This document shows positions 7,697 through 15,814 of a DNA stretch of 41,206 nt, piece after piece. The notes beneath the pieces were generated by a model. It was not told the origin of the DNA, did no database searches, and was given only the letters and a program-made list of their open reading frames with translations. Each line of letters opens with the position of its first letter. The first letter of the stretch is position 1. A program made the translations under genes and the position numbers. This DNA is from DASUZB01 sp035535495 (GTDB taxonomy: Bacteria; Actinomycetota; CALGFH01). The stretch is from contig DATLQA010000253.1 in the NCBI GenBank assembly GCA_035535495.1, positions 1-41,206 on the forward strand, given 5' to 3'.

Positions 7697-8665
7697 ATGC
7701 GTGCTCTCGTGACCGGGGGCGCCGGGTTCATCGGATCGACGCTGGTCGACCGGCTCGTGTCCGAGGGGCACGAGGTGGTCGTGCTCGACAACCTCTCATC
7801 GGGCAGTCTCGAGAACCTGGCCGACGCGCTCGCCACGGGCAAGGTCGAGCACGCCGAGGCGGACCTGGCCGGCCCGGACCTGGCCGGCGTGATGGCGGAG
7901 GCTCGGCCGGAGGTGGTCTTCCACCTGGCCGCCCAGATCGATGTCCGCCGCAGCGTCGCCGACCCGGTGGCCGACGCTCGCGTCAACGTGCTCGGCTCGG
8001 TCGCGCTGGCCAAGGCAGCGGTCGACCAGGGTGCCAGGCGGCTGGTGTTCGCCGCGTCGGGCGGCACCGCCTATGGCGAGCCCGACCCGGCCGATCTGCC
8101 GGTCGACGAGGACTACCCGCCCGGCGCCACCAACCCGTACGGGGTGGCCAAGCGGACGGTCGAGGACTACTTGACCTCGTTCCGCGACCTGTACGGGCTG
8201 GAGGCGGTGAGCCTGCGGCTGGGCAACGTCTACGGCCCGCGCCAGGACCCCCACGGGGAGGCCGGGGTGGTGGCGATCTTCTGCACCCGCCTGCTGGAAG
8301 GCGAGCCGGTGCTGGTCTTCGGCGACGGCACCCAGACCCGCGACTACGTCTACGTCGACGACGTGGTCGAGGCGTTCCTGGCCGCGGCGCGCGAGCCGCG
8401 GGCGGCCGGGCATCGCCTGAACATCGCGACCGGCGTGGAGTCCTCGGTGCTGGATCTCTACGCGGCGCTGCGCGAGGTGACCGGCTTCGGCCCGGAACCG
8501 ACCTTCGCGCCGGCCCGACCCGGCGAGTTGCAGCGCATCGGGCTGGACGTGCGCCGGGCCAAGGAGATCCTCGGCTGGCGTGCCGGCGTGGACCTGAGCG
8601 CCGGGCTGGCCCGCACCTGGGCCTGGGCCTTCCAGCAGGTCAACGCGGGCAGCGTGGGCGGCTAG
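7697..8665 (+). CDS. NAD-dependent sugar-nucleotide epimerase (GalE-like, extended SDR)
   Basis: 322 aa. MRALVTGGAGFIGS is the NAD-binding Rossmann start. DNLSSG binds the cofactor ribose side. The catalytic set is Ser/Thr in SGGTAYG (about 121-124) with Tyr148 and Lys152 in NPYGVAK. LRLGNVYGPRQDP and FGDGTQTRDYVYVDD are typical of UDP-glucose 4-epimerase and related enzymes. The product may be UDP-galactose or a related sugar used in envelope glycans; the exact substrate is undetermined. The start at 7697 follows GAAAGGGG; an upstream ATG at 7649 is unsupported. It is convergent with the next gene, 6 nt apart. Confidence 0.88.
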   Translation: MRALVTGGAGFIGSTLVDRLVSEGHEVVVLDNLSSGSLENLADALATGKVEHAEADLAGPDLAGVMAEARPEVVFHLAAQIDVRRSVADPVADARVNVLGSVALAKAAVDQGARRLVFAASGGTAYGEPDPADLPVDEDYPPGATNPYGVAKRTVEDYLTSFRDLYGLEAVSLRLGNVYGPRQDPHGEAGVVAIFCTRLLEGEPVLVFGDGTQTRDYVYVDDVVEAFLAAAREPRAAGHRLNIATGVESSVLDLYAALREVTGFGPEPTFAPARPGELQRIGLDVRRAKEILGWRAGVDLSAGLARTWAWAFQQVNAGSVGG

Positions 8666-8671
8666 GCCCCC

Positions 8672-9109
8672 TCAGCGGGACGGCTCCGGGTGCCTCGCGC
8701 CGCCCGCTTCCAGCTGGTCGCGGAGCTGGGCGAGGAACGCGGCGCGGTAGGCCCTGATCTCCGGGCTCGCCTCGAGGATCTCCCCACCCGAGTCGTGCGC
8801 CCACCGGTCCAGCTCCTCGCTCACCCGGATCAGCTCGCCGCAGGCGTCAATGACGCCGGGCACCAGCTCGTCAGGGATCTCGATGCGGGCGATGAAGGAA
8901 GGCTCGCGGGCCAGGTAGGCACGGTCGACCACCGGGTCGACCTGCGAATGGCCGAACTGGACCATCAGCCGCTCGCTCAGTTCCTCGTAGCGACGCGGCG
9001 GCGCCTCTGGCTGCAGCTCGAGGAACTGCGCCTCCCGCCGGACCGCCTCGTAGTGATCCCTGCTACGTACGTGGATTGACGGGTCGAAGGGACCGACGAC
9101 CAGCTCCAT
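8672..9109 (-). CDS. Unidentified 145-aa protein, partner gene of the SpoIIAB-like ATPase
   Basis: It begins MELVVGPFDPSIHVRSRD and overlaps the 3' end of the ATPase gene by 47 nt; alternative starts are GTG 9121 and ATG 9127. The protein is soluble, acidic and helical (about 35-140), with no TM or signal. IARIEIPDELVPGVIDACGE is its most ordered-looking stretch. I do not recognise the family. The overlap suggests coordinated production with the ATPase, perhaps as a binding partner; that is inference only. Confidence 0.7.
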   Translation of the reverse strand: MELVVGPFDPSIHVRSRDHYEAVRREAQFLELQPEAPPRRYEELSERLMVQFGHSQVDPVVDRAYLAREPSFIARIEIPDELVPGVIDACGELIRVSEELDRWAHDSGGEILEASPEIRAYRAAFLAQLRDQLEAGGARHPEPSR

Positions 9110-9533
9110 CCGTTCGATCACTCCCATCGAGGTCGAGCTCGAACCACACCGTACGGCCCTCGGGCCCGCCGTCGAAGCCCCATCCCGACGAGAGCGCCTC
9201 GAACAGGTCGAGGCCGCGACCGGTGACCGACTCGACGTGGTGCACGCGGCGACGCGGCTCGACCGGCCCGCCGTCGTCGTGGATCTCGACCCGTAGGCGG
9301 CCACCACGGACGCTCCAGGCCACCAGCAGGCTGCCCCCCTCGCCGCCAGAGGCGGAGTGGAGCACCGCGTTGGTGACGGCCTCGCTGGTGAGCAGGCAGG
9401 CAGCGTCGTAGCCGGCCATGTTCGGGTCGAGTGCGGCCGCGACGAAGCGTCGGGCCGCCCCCACCTGGTCGGGCCGGCCAGCAAAGACCCGCTTGCCCTT
9501 CAGCTTCGGCATGTTCGTCACTGATTCGTGCAC
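9063..9533 (-). CDS. SpoIIAB/RsbW-like histidine-kinase-fold ATPase (anti-sigma-type)
   Basis: 156 aa. LLTSEAVTNAVLHSA is the N box, VEIHDDGGP the G1 box and GRGLDLFEAL the G2 box of the HATPase_c fold. The small size and lack of a dimerisation or receiver domain fit the anti-sigma/serine-kinase group common in actinobacteria. It could hold a sigma factor or phosphorylate a STAS antagonist. The start is uncertain: GTG 9533 or ATG 9512, neither with a good RBS. It follows the biotin carboxylase gene by 23 nt on the same strand, so it may be read through. Confidence 0.82.
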   Translation of the reverse strand: MHESVTNMPKLKGKRVFAGRPDQVGAARRFVAAALDPNMAGYDAACLLTSEAVTNAVLHSASGGEGGSLLVAWSVRGGRLRVEIHDDGGPVEPRRRVHHVESVTGRGLDLFEALSSGWGFDGGPEGRTVWFELDLDGSDRTDGAGRRSLRPVNPRT

Positions 9534-9556
9534 TCGGAGTCGTCCCTGTTCACGGT

Positions 9557-11293
9557 TCAGGCACCGGGACCGACCTCGGGCGCCGCCTCCAGCACGATGA
9601 CAACCTCACCGGCGGAGACGGCATTCCCGACGGGGATTCTTACCTCCATGACCTTGCCTTGAAACGGCGCCCGCAGCGGCGTCTCCATCTTCATCGCCTC
9701 GACCACGGCGAGCAGGGCACCGGCTTGGACCTCCTGGCCGGCCGCGACCTCGACCCCGACCAGGGTGCCCGCCAGCGGCGAGGCCACCCGGCCGGCGCCG
9801 GCCGGTGCCAGGTCGGAGGGCCGGTGCCGGTACAGCCGGACCGGCCAGGTGCCGCCGTCGACGGTGACGGTGAAATCGGGCTCGGCGTCCTCGCCGAGCT
9901 GGTGTGCCGCCAGGTCGGAGAGGTCGACCTCCTCTTCCAGCCAGGTGGTCCAGTGCTCGGCCCGGGCGAACGCCGGCGCGGCGACGATGCGTGCCAGCGC
10001 CGGGACCGTCGAGGCGACCCCCTCGATCTGGGTCCGCCGCAGCGCGTCGGCCATGCGGCCAAGGGCCTCGGCCCGGTCCCGGCCGCGGACGCAGACCTTG
10101 CCGAGCAGGTCGTCGTACCAGGCCGAGACCGCGTCACCGGCCTCGTAGCCGGCGTCGACCCGGACGCCCGGCCCTCCCGGCCAGTCCAGCCGGGTGATCG
10201 GTCCGGCGCTGGGCAGGAAGCCGCGGCCGGGGTCCTCGGCGTTGACCCGGCACTCGATCGCGTGGCCACGGAAACGGACGTCGTCCTGGGCGATGCCGAG
10301 CGGCTCGCCGGCCGCCACGCGGAGCTGGGCGGCGACGATGTCGACGCCGGTGACCAGCTCGGTGATCGGGTGCTCGACCTGCAGGCGGGTGTTCATCTCC
10401 AGGAACCAGGCCCCGCCGGAGGCCGGATCCCAGAGGAACTCGACCGTGCCGGCGCCGACGTAGCCGCAGGCTTTGGCGACCGCCACCGCCCAGGTGCTGA
10501 GCCGCTGGCGGACCTCGGCGGGCAGGCCGGGCGCGGGGGTCTCCTCGATGAGCTTCTGGTGGCGGCGCTGCACCGAGCAGTCCCGCTCGCCCAGGTGGAC
10601 GATGCCGCCGTGGGTGTCGGCCAAGACCTGTACTTCGACGTGGCGCGGCCGCTCGAAGAACCGCTCCAGATAGCAGGCGCCGTCGCCGAAGGCGGCCGCC
10701 GCCTCCCGCGCGGCCGCGGCCAGCGCCTCGCCCGCCTCGCCAGGGGCGCGCACCACCCGGATGCCGCGGCCGCCGCCTCCCGCCGCGGCCTTGATCGCGA
10801 CCGGCCAGCCGTGGTGGCGCCCGAACTCGACCACCTCGGCCGCGTCCGCCACCGGCTCGGTGCCGCCTGGCACCGGCTCGACGCCGGCGGCCAGCACCGC
10901 CCGGCGGGCGGCGAGCTTGTCGCCCATCTGCTCGATGGCCGCCGCCGGTGGGCCGACCCAGACCAGCCCGGCGGCCTCGACCGCCCGCGCGAACGTGGCG
11001 TTCTCGCTGAGCAGCCCGTAGCCGGGGTGGACCGCCTCGGCGCCGGCCTCGCGGGCCGCGCCGAGCATCCGCGCGACGTCCAGGTACGACTCGCCGGCGC
11101 TGGCGCCGCCGAGGCCGACCGCGCGGTCGGCCTCGCGCACGTGCAGCGCGCCCGCGTCAGGGTCGGAGTACACGGCGACGCCCACCAGCGCCTGCTCGCG
11201 GCAGGCGCGCAGCACCCGCACGGCGATCTCACCCCGGTTGGCCACCAGCACCACCCGGAACGGGCGCCTGGCGGCGCGCTGGTCGGCGCCCAT
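9557..11293 (-). CDS. Acyl-CoA carboxylase alpha subunit: biotin carboxylase plus BCCP
   Basis: 578 aa. VVLVANRGEIAVRVLRAC opens the biotin carboxylase domain (about 10-450). AAGGGGRGIR is the ATP-grasp glycine loop, and ERDCSVQRRHQKLIEE and FLEMNTRLQVEHP are further hallmarks. The C-terminal BCCP domain carries EAMKMET with biotinyl Lys near 535. It carboxylates biotin with bicarbonate and ATP for the paired carboxyltransferase. Its ATG overlaps the stop of that gene by 1 nt (TGATG), a coupled pair. With the lyase gene this may be a leucine-type (methylcrotonyl-CoA) carboxylase, but substrate is set by the partner and is unproven. Confidence 0.93.
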   Translation of the reverse strand: MGADQRAARRPFRVVLVANRGEIAVRVLRACREQALVGVAVYSDPDAGALHVREADRAVGLGGASAGESYLDVARMLGAAREAGAEAVHPGYGLLSENATFARAVEAAGLVWVGPPAAAIEQMGDKLAARRAVLAAGVEPVPGGTEPVADAAEVVEFGRHHGWPVAIKAAAGGGGRGIRVVRAPGEAGEALAAAAREAAAAFGDGACYLERFFERPRHVEVQVLADTHGGIVHLGERDCSVQRRHQKLIEETPAPGLPAEVRQRLSTWAVAVAKACGYVGAGTVEFLWDPASGGAWFLEMNTRLQVEHPITELVTGVDIVAAQLRVAAGEPLGIAQDDVRFRGHAIECRVNAEDPGRGFLPSAGPITRLDWPGGPGVRVDAGYEAGDAVSAWYDDLLGKVCVRGRDRAEALGRMADALRRTQIEGVASTVPALARIVAAPAFARAEHWTTWLEEEVDLSDLAAHQLGEDAEPDFTVTVDGGTWPVRLYRHRPSDLAPAGAGRVASPLAGTLVGVEVAAGQEVQAGALLAVVEAMKMETPLRAPFQGKVMEVRIPVGNAVSAGEVVIVLEAAPEVGPGA

Positions 11294-12927
11294 CAGACCG
11301 GCGGCACGCCGTGGCGCCGGCGGCTGAACTCGCGCTCCTTGCCGCGGGCCGCGGCCAGCCGGCGGGCCAGCTCCGCGCGGAGCTGCTCCGGGTCGACCAC
11401 CGCGTCGACCACCAGGTCGGCGGCGAGCCGGACCAGGTCGATGTCCTCGCGGTACTCGCGCTGCAGGCGGGCGACCTCGTCGGCGCGCTCCTCGGCGGGC
11501 AGGGCGGCCAGCTTGTTGTAGAAGACCGCGTTCACCGCCGCCTCCGGGCCCATCACCGCGATCGAGGCGGTCGGCAGCACCAGGGTGGCGTCCGGCTCGA
11601 AGCCCGGCCCCGCCATGGCGTACAGCCCCGCCCCGTAGGCCTTGCGCACCACCACGCAGAGCTTCGGGACGGTGGCCTCGCTGACCGCGGTGATCATCTT
11701 GGCCCCGTGGCGGATGATCCCCTGCCGCTCGACCTGGGTGCCGATCATGAAACCGGGGACGTCGGCGAGGAACACCAGCGGCAGGTTGAAGGCGTCGCAG
11801 AGCCAGATGAAGCGGGCCGCCTTGTCGGCCGAGTCCACGAACAGGACGCCGCCCTTGTGCATCGGCTGGTTGGCGACGATACCGACCGCCTGGCCCTCGA
11901 TGCGGGCCAGCCCGCAGATCAGCTCGGGAGCGAACTCGCGCTTGACCTCGAAGAAGCTGTCCTGGTCGCAGACCGCGGCGACCAGCGGGAGCATGTCGAA
12001 CGGTTGGGCCTCGTCGAGGGGGACCAGCGCCGCGACCGGGCCGGCGTAGGCGGGGCCGCGCGCCTCGGCGGCGGGCGGGTCGGACCGCCAGTTGCTGGGG
12101 AAGTACGACAGCCAGGCGCGGGCGGCGCGGATCGCCTCGTCCTCGTCGGCGGCGAGCAGGTCGCCGCAGCCGGAGACGCGGCAGTGCATCGCCGCCCCGC
12201 CCATCTCCTCCAGCGTGGTGTGCTCGCCGATCACCATCTCCGCCATGCGCGGCGATCCCAGGTACATGGAGGCGTTGCCGTCGACCATGAAGACGGCGTC
12301 GCAGAAGGCCGGGATGTAGGCCCCGCCGGCCGCGGACGGGCCGAACAGGCAGCACACCTGCGGCACCCGGCCGGAGAGGCGGACCTGGTTGTAGAAGATC
12401 TTCCCGGCGCCACGGCGGCCGGGGAACATCTCCACCTGGTCGGTGATGCGCGCCCCGGCCGAGTCCACCAGCCACACCATCGGGAGCTCGTGGCGCAGGG
12501 CGTACTCCTCGATGCGGATGATCTTCTCGACCGTCCGGGCACCCCACGAGCCCGCCTTGACGGTGGAGTCGTTGGCCATCACGGCGACGCTGCGGCCGTG
12601 GATCCTGCCGACCCCGGTGATCACCCCGTCGGCCGGCAGGTCGCCGGCCATGGCGTTGGCCAGCAACCCGTCCTCGACGAACCCGCCGGCGTCGTCGAGC
12701 AGCCGCCGCAGGCGCTCACGCGCGAACAGCTTGCCCTGCTCCCTGGCCTTGGCGTGGTACCGCTCGGCTCCGCCGGCCGCGGCCAACTTGCCGAGCGCCC
12801 TGAACGCCGGCTCGGGCCGGAGTGATTCATTCGGGGGGGATCCCGAGGCAGCTCCCCCCCGAGCCCCTTTGGCGGGATCCCTGTCCAGGCCCTGGGTCGC
12901 CGCGGCGGGATCCGGTTCGCTCGTCAC
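11293..12927 (-). CDS. Acyl-CoA carboxylase beta subunit (carboxyltransferase) with repeat-derived N-terminal insert
   Basis: 544 aa. Two crotonase-like carboxyltransferase halves are visible: the first has FGPSAAGGAYIPAFCDA (oxyanion loop), the second VPGFMIGTQVERQG and RKAYGAGLYAMAG. It moves the carboxyl group from biotin to an acyl-CoA. GTG 12927 overlaps the lyase TGA (GTGA) and has AGGAGG upstream, so this start is well supported. Residues about 16-35 are encoded by a GC-rich element (12824-12880) also found in non-coding DNA at 5584-5653; the conserved protein seems to begin near residue 45. Context with the lyase suggests methylcrotonyl-CoA, yet the sequence differs from the classic enzyme's motifs as I recall them. 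Confidence 0.9.
   Translation of the reverse strand: MTSEPDPAAATQGLDRDPAKGARGGAASGSPPNESLRPEPAFRALGKLAAAGGAERYHAKAREQGKLFARERLRRLLDDAGGFVEDGLLANAMAGDLPADGVITGVGRIHGRSVAVMANDSTVKAGSWGARTVEKIIRIEEYALRHELPMVWLVDSAGARITDQVEMFPGRRGAGKIFYNQVRLSGRVPQVCCLFGPSAAGGAYIPAFCDAVFMVDGNASMYLGSPRMAEMVIGEHTTLEEMGGAAMHCRVSGCGDLLAADEDEAIRAARAWLSYFPSNWRSDPPAAEARGPAYAGPVAALVPLDEAQPFDMLPLVAAVCDQDSFFEVKREFAPELICGLARIEGQAVGIVANQPMHKGGVLFVDSADKAARFIWLCDAFNLPLVFLADVPGFMIGTQVERQGIIRHGAKMITAVSEATVPKLCVVVRKAYGAGLYAMAGPGFEPDATLVLPTASIAVMGPEAAVNAVFYNKLAALPAEERADEVARLQREYREDIDLVRLAADLVVDAVVDPEQLRAELARRLAAARGKEREFSRRRHGVPPV
12824..12880. repeat. Dispersed GC-rich element, copy B (inside coding sequence)
   Basis: It has the same block order as 5584-5653: GATTCATTC, a G-run, GGCAGCTCCCCCCCGA, CCCC, then GGCGGGATCC, with about 10 nt fewer in the middle. 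It lies in the 5' coding part of the carboxyltransferase gene and is translated as residues 16-35. Confidence 0.7.
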
Positions 12928-13844
12928 CCGCTCACCTCCTGGTCGGCAAGGCGCCTGGTGCGCGGACCGGCGACCAGGACGCGGCTCGCCAGCGGGTGCT
13001 CGACCAGGCCGCCGGCCAGGTGGGCGGCGGCGAGCAGGGCGTCCAGGTCCACGCCGGTGGCCACCCCCATGTCCTCGAGCATGTGCACCACGTCCTCGGA
13101 GGCCACGTTGCCGGCCGCGCCCGGCGCGGTCGGGCTGCCGCCGAGGCCCCCGACGGCGGTGTCGAAGTCGGTGCAGCCGGCCTGGACGGCCGCGAGCAGG
13201 TTGGCCAGGCCGGTGCCGCGGGTGTCGTGGAAGTGGCAGTTGAGCGCCGGCACCCTGCCCTCCAGCCTGGCCAGGAGCGCCGCCACCCTCCTCGGCGTGG
13301 CCATGCCGGTGGTGTCGCCGAGGGAGATGCCGGCACAGCCCGTGCCGGCCAGCCGCTCGGCCAGCGCGACCACGCGATCGGACGGGACCTCGCCCTCGTA
13401 CGGGCAGCCCCAGGCGGTCGAGACGGTCGCCTCGACCGGCGTCGGCGCGGCGAGCGCCACCACGCCGGCGATCTCCTCCATGGTCTCGGCCACCGACCGG
13501 TTCACGTTGGCCCGGTTGTAGCTCTCCGACGCGGCCACCACCACCTGCAGGCGATCCGCCTTGGCGGTGCGGGCCGCCTCGGCACCGCGGCGGTTGGGCA
13601 CCAGCGCCGAGTAGGTCACTCCCTGGCGCCGGCTGATGCCCGCGAACACCTGGTCGGTGTCTGCCATGGCGGGCACGGCCCGCGGCGAGACGAACGAGCC
13701 GACCTCGATGCGCCGCACCCCGGTCTCCGAGAGCGCGTCGACCAGCCGCACGCGCACCTCGACGGGCACGGGCGGTTCGTTCTGGAGCCCGTCCCGCGGG
13801 CCCACCTCGCGGATGCTGACCGACGCTGGTAGCTGCAAGGGCAC
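12924..13844 (-). CDS. HMG-CoA-lyase-like enzyme with Ser at the catalytic Cys position
   Basis: 306 aa, a TIM-barrel HMGL-like aldolase. EVGPRDGLQNE (Arg17, Asp18), IEVGSF (Glu47), ISLGDTTG (Asp177), CHFHDT (His204, His206) and GNVASED (Asn246) match the metal and substrate residues of HMG-CoA lyase. In GGLGGSPTAPGAAGN, Ser237 stands where the family normally has Cys. Family reaction: HMG-CoA to acetoacetate plus acetyl-CoA, the last step of leucine breakdown. The change could lower activity or mark a different acyl-CoA substrate. GTG start, weak RBS; it leads the three-gene carboxylase cluster, and TACGAT at about 13871-13876 is a possible -10. Confidence 0.85.
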   Translation of the reverse strand: MPLQLPASVSIREVGPRDGLQNEPPVPVEVRVRLVDALSETGVRRIEVGSFVSPRAVPAMADTDQVFAGISRRQGVTYSALVPNRRGAEAARTAKADRLQVVVAASESYNRANVNRSVAETMEEIAGVVALAAPTPVEATVSTAWGCPYEGEVPSDRVVALAERLAGTGCAGISLGDTTGMATPRRVAALLARLEGRVPALNCHFHDTRGTGLANLLAAVQAGCTDFDTAVGGLGGSPTAPGAAGNVASEDVVHMLEDMGVATGVDLDALLAAAHLAGGLVEHPLASRVLVAGPRTRRLADQEVSG

Positions 13845-13899
13845 CTCGGCTCGGCGCGATTCGGACCCCGATCGTACCGGCGCGGCCTTGCCGAGTGCT

Positions 13900-14574
13900 T
13901 CAGATGCGGTCCAGAAGGTCCCGCTTCTTGCGGTCGAACTCCTCGTCGGAGATGAGGCCGCGGTCGCGCAGGGCGGCGAGCCGCTCCAGGTCGTCGAGGG
14001 CGCCGTGCTGGGAGCCCGGCGGGGACGACGGCACCGGCCGAGGGCCGGTGTACGGGTGCGGCGGGGTGCTCGGCACGAACGGCTGCGACTCGCTCTCCTC
14101 CATGCGGTGGTAGATCTCGAGCTGGACCGCCTTGGGGTTGCGGACCTGCTCGAAGACCGCCTCGCCGTGCTCGCCGCCCGACTTGACCTGGAGGTTCCCG
14201 ACGCCGATCACGCGCCCCAGCAGGGACTGGGAGTAGGTCACGTCGTCGATGCGCTCCAGCGGGATCTCGCGCGCGTACTTGGCGACCAGGCCGGTGCGGA
14301 AGATGAGCCGGTCGGTGGTGAGCACCAGGTGGGTGGTGGCCCAGCGGGCGACCCGGGGGCCGACCCAGATGGCGAGCACGGCCACCGCCACCACCTGCAC
14401 GACCATGCGTGCCGGTGTCTGGAACGTGCCCCCTGGCATGGCCCCGTAGGCCAGCGTGGCCACGACCAGCACCAGCAGGGTCATCAGGATGGACGGGACC
14501 AGCGTCCACCAGTGCGGCCGGAGGTCGTAGACGACGTGCTCGTCCTCGCCAAGGAGGCGCTCCGGGAACGCCAT
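13900..14574 (-). CDS. bPH2 (YdbS-like) membrane protein with C-terminal SHOCT domain
   Basis: 224 aa. Two TM segments (about 21-45 and 58-82) are followed by a bacterial PH-like domain: TTDRLIFRTGLVAKYAREIP, then LERIDDVTYSQSLLGRVIG, the usual motif of the family. A Pro-rich linker leads to a SHOCT-type helical hairpin (RLAALRDRGLISDEEFDRKK) at the end. The family is associated with membrane/envelope functions that are poorly defined; SHOCT domains are oligomerisation motifs. The start has a strong GGGGAGGAGG. It is set apart from its neighbours and probably transcribed alone. Confidence 0.82.
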   Translation of the reverse strand: MAFPERLLGEDEHVVYDLRPHWWTLVPSILMTLLVLVVATLAYGAMPGGTFQTPARMVVQVVAVAVLAIWVGPRVARWATTHLVLTTDRLIFRTGLVAKYAREIPLERIDDVTYSQSLLGRVIGVGNLQVKSGGEHGEAVFEQVRNPKAVQLEIYHRMEESESQPFVPSTPPHPYTGPRPVPSSPPGSQHGALDDLERLAALRDRGLISDEEFDRKKRDLLDRI

Positions 14575-14881
14575 GTGCGCGACCTCCTCCCCCGTGGCTG
14601 GCCCACGATCGAGCGTAGCAACGGCCTCGATCCCCCTCAAGGACGGGTCAGCGCCACCAACCGGGACCAAGCGGGCCAGAGGTTGACCAGCCCTGGCCCT
14701 CGGAGCTGTACTGCGCCCATACCGATGCGATTTTGCAACTCCTCGGGGTGACCGTAGGTTCTCACCGCGCGGCGACGGGTACGGGTCATGATCCCTTCCG
14801 GGACGCGCCCGACCGGCCGCCCGGATCGCCGAGGCATGGGGCCGATCCCGGCTCCGCGGGCTCCGAGGCAGAGGTTCGCGC
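14575..14881 (+). promoter_or_regulatory. 307-bp divergent gap with two candidate promoters for the lipoprotein gene
   Basis: On the plus strand TTGACC (14683-14688) and TGTACT (14707-14712) are 18 nt apart. TTGCAA (14733-14738) and TAGGTT (14755-14760) are 16 nt apart and closer to the ATG at 14882. I see no additional gene or strong hairpin here. For the minus-strand gene I find no clear -10. Confidence 0.4.
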
Positions 14882-15814
14882 ATGCACGCAGATCTGACGC
14901 GGCACCGCCTCGCCGTGCTGGCCAGGACCGCCCTGGTCGTCGCGCTCGTGGGTGGGTGCACCACCGAGATCAGCTCGGCCGCGTCCCGCAGCCAGGCGGA
15001 GCGCGCGGCAGAGGCGATGTCGGCCCCGGCTCGTGGCTTCACCACCCCGCCGGCCGCCCTGGCCGGCAAGGCGGTGCCGCTGCCCATCTACTACCTGCGC
15101 ACCACCGGCGGCGCCCGGTACCTGGTGCCAGAGCGCCATCGGGTCCAGGTGACCGCCTCCCTCGCCGAGAGCGCCGCGCGCGAGCTGCTGGCCGGGACGC
15201 CTGTCTACCCTGGCTCGACCCGACCGTTCCCGTCAGGCAGCCACCTGCTCGGCTTCAGGCTGGACGGGGCGACCGCGGTGGTGGACCTCTCCGGTGAGGT
15301 CGTCCGCGTCCCCGGCGGCCCCGAGGCTGCCAGGCAGGCCGTGCAGGCGCTGGTCTGGACGGTGACCAAGGCCGCCGACGTCCGCCGCGTGCTGGTCAAG
15401 GTGGAAGGGCGGACCTCGGGGACGGTCGGCGGGCGGCCCCTTGGCGACCTCTGGGGGCCTCATGCGAGCCGGGAAGGGCTGACCCGCGACGAGCGCCTCC
15501 GGCTGGCCCCGATCGTGCTGCTGGAGCCGGTCCCCGGCACGCGTGTGGCCGGTGGGCGGCTGGTGGTCAGGGGCGAGGCTGGGGTGGCCCACGGGGTCGT
15601 CAGCCTGCGGCTGCGCGACCGGGAGGGGACGGTCGCCGCCCAGGGCTTCACCAGTTCCGACGTCGAGGCCCCGGCACGGGCGCCGTTCTCCGGCTCGCTG
15701 GCGTTCGACCCGCCGGCCAGGCAGGAGGACTGGACGCTCGAGGTGTTCGAGGCCAACCGGGCCGACGGCTCGGTGCGCTACTCGGTCGAGCTGCCGGTCA
15801 AGGTCGGCGGCTGA
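14882..15814 (+). CDS. GerMN-Gmad2 lipoprotein
   Basis: 310 aa. The signal peptide ends LVGGC, a lipobox with the lipidated Cys near residue 26. About 60-175 resembles a GerMN domain: PIYYLRTTGGARYLVPE, then SGSHLLGFRLDGATAVVDLS. About 205-305 is a Gmad2-type Ig-like domain (VAGGRLVVRGEAGVAHGVVS and following strands). The same two-domain set is known from spore-germination and sporulation proteins of Firmicutes and from actinobacterial lipoproteins, where the job is unclear. It is exported and anchored to the outer face of the membrane. Its 3' end overlaps the convergent biotin ligase gene by 17 nt. Confidence 0.83.
   Translation: MHADLTRHRLAVLARTALVVALVGGCTTEISSAASRSQAERAAEAMSAPARGFTTPPAALAGKAVPLPIYYLRTTGGARYLVPERHRVQVTASLAESAARELLAGTPVYPGSTRPFPSGSHLLGFRLDGATAVVDLSGEVVRVPGGPEAARQAVQALVWTVTKAADVRRVLVKVEGRTSGTVGGRPLGDLWGPHASREGLTRDERLRLAPIVLLEPVPGTRVAGGRLVVRGEAGVAHGVVSLRLRDREGTVAAQGFTSSDVEAPARAPFSGSLAFDPPARQEDWTLEVFEANRADGSVRYSVELPVKVGG

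Noticed and set aside
9557..12547. A 996-codon open frame joining the biotin carboxylase with sequence upstream
   Set aside because: The upstream part is an antisense-frame shadow of the carboxyltransferase gene; the real start is the ATG at 11293 overlapping that gene's stop.
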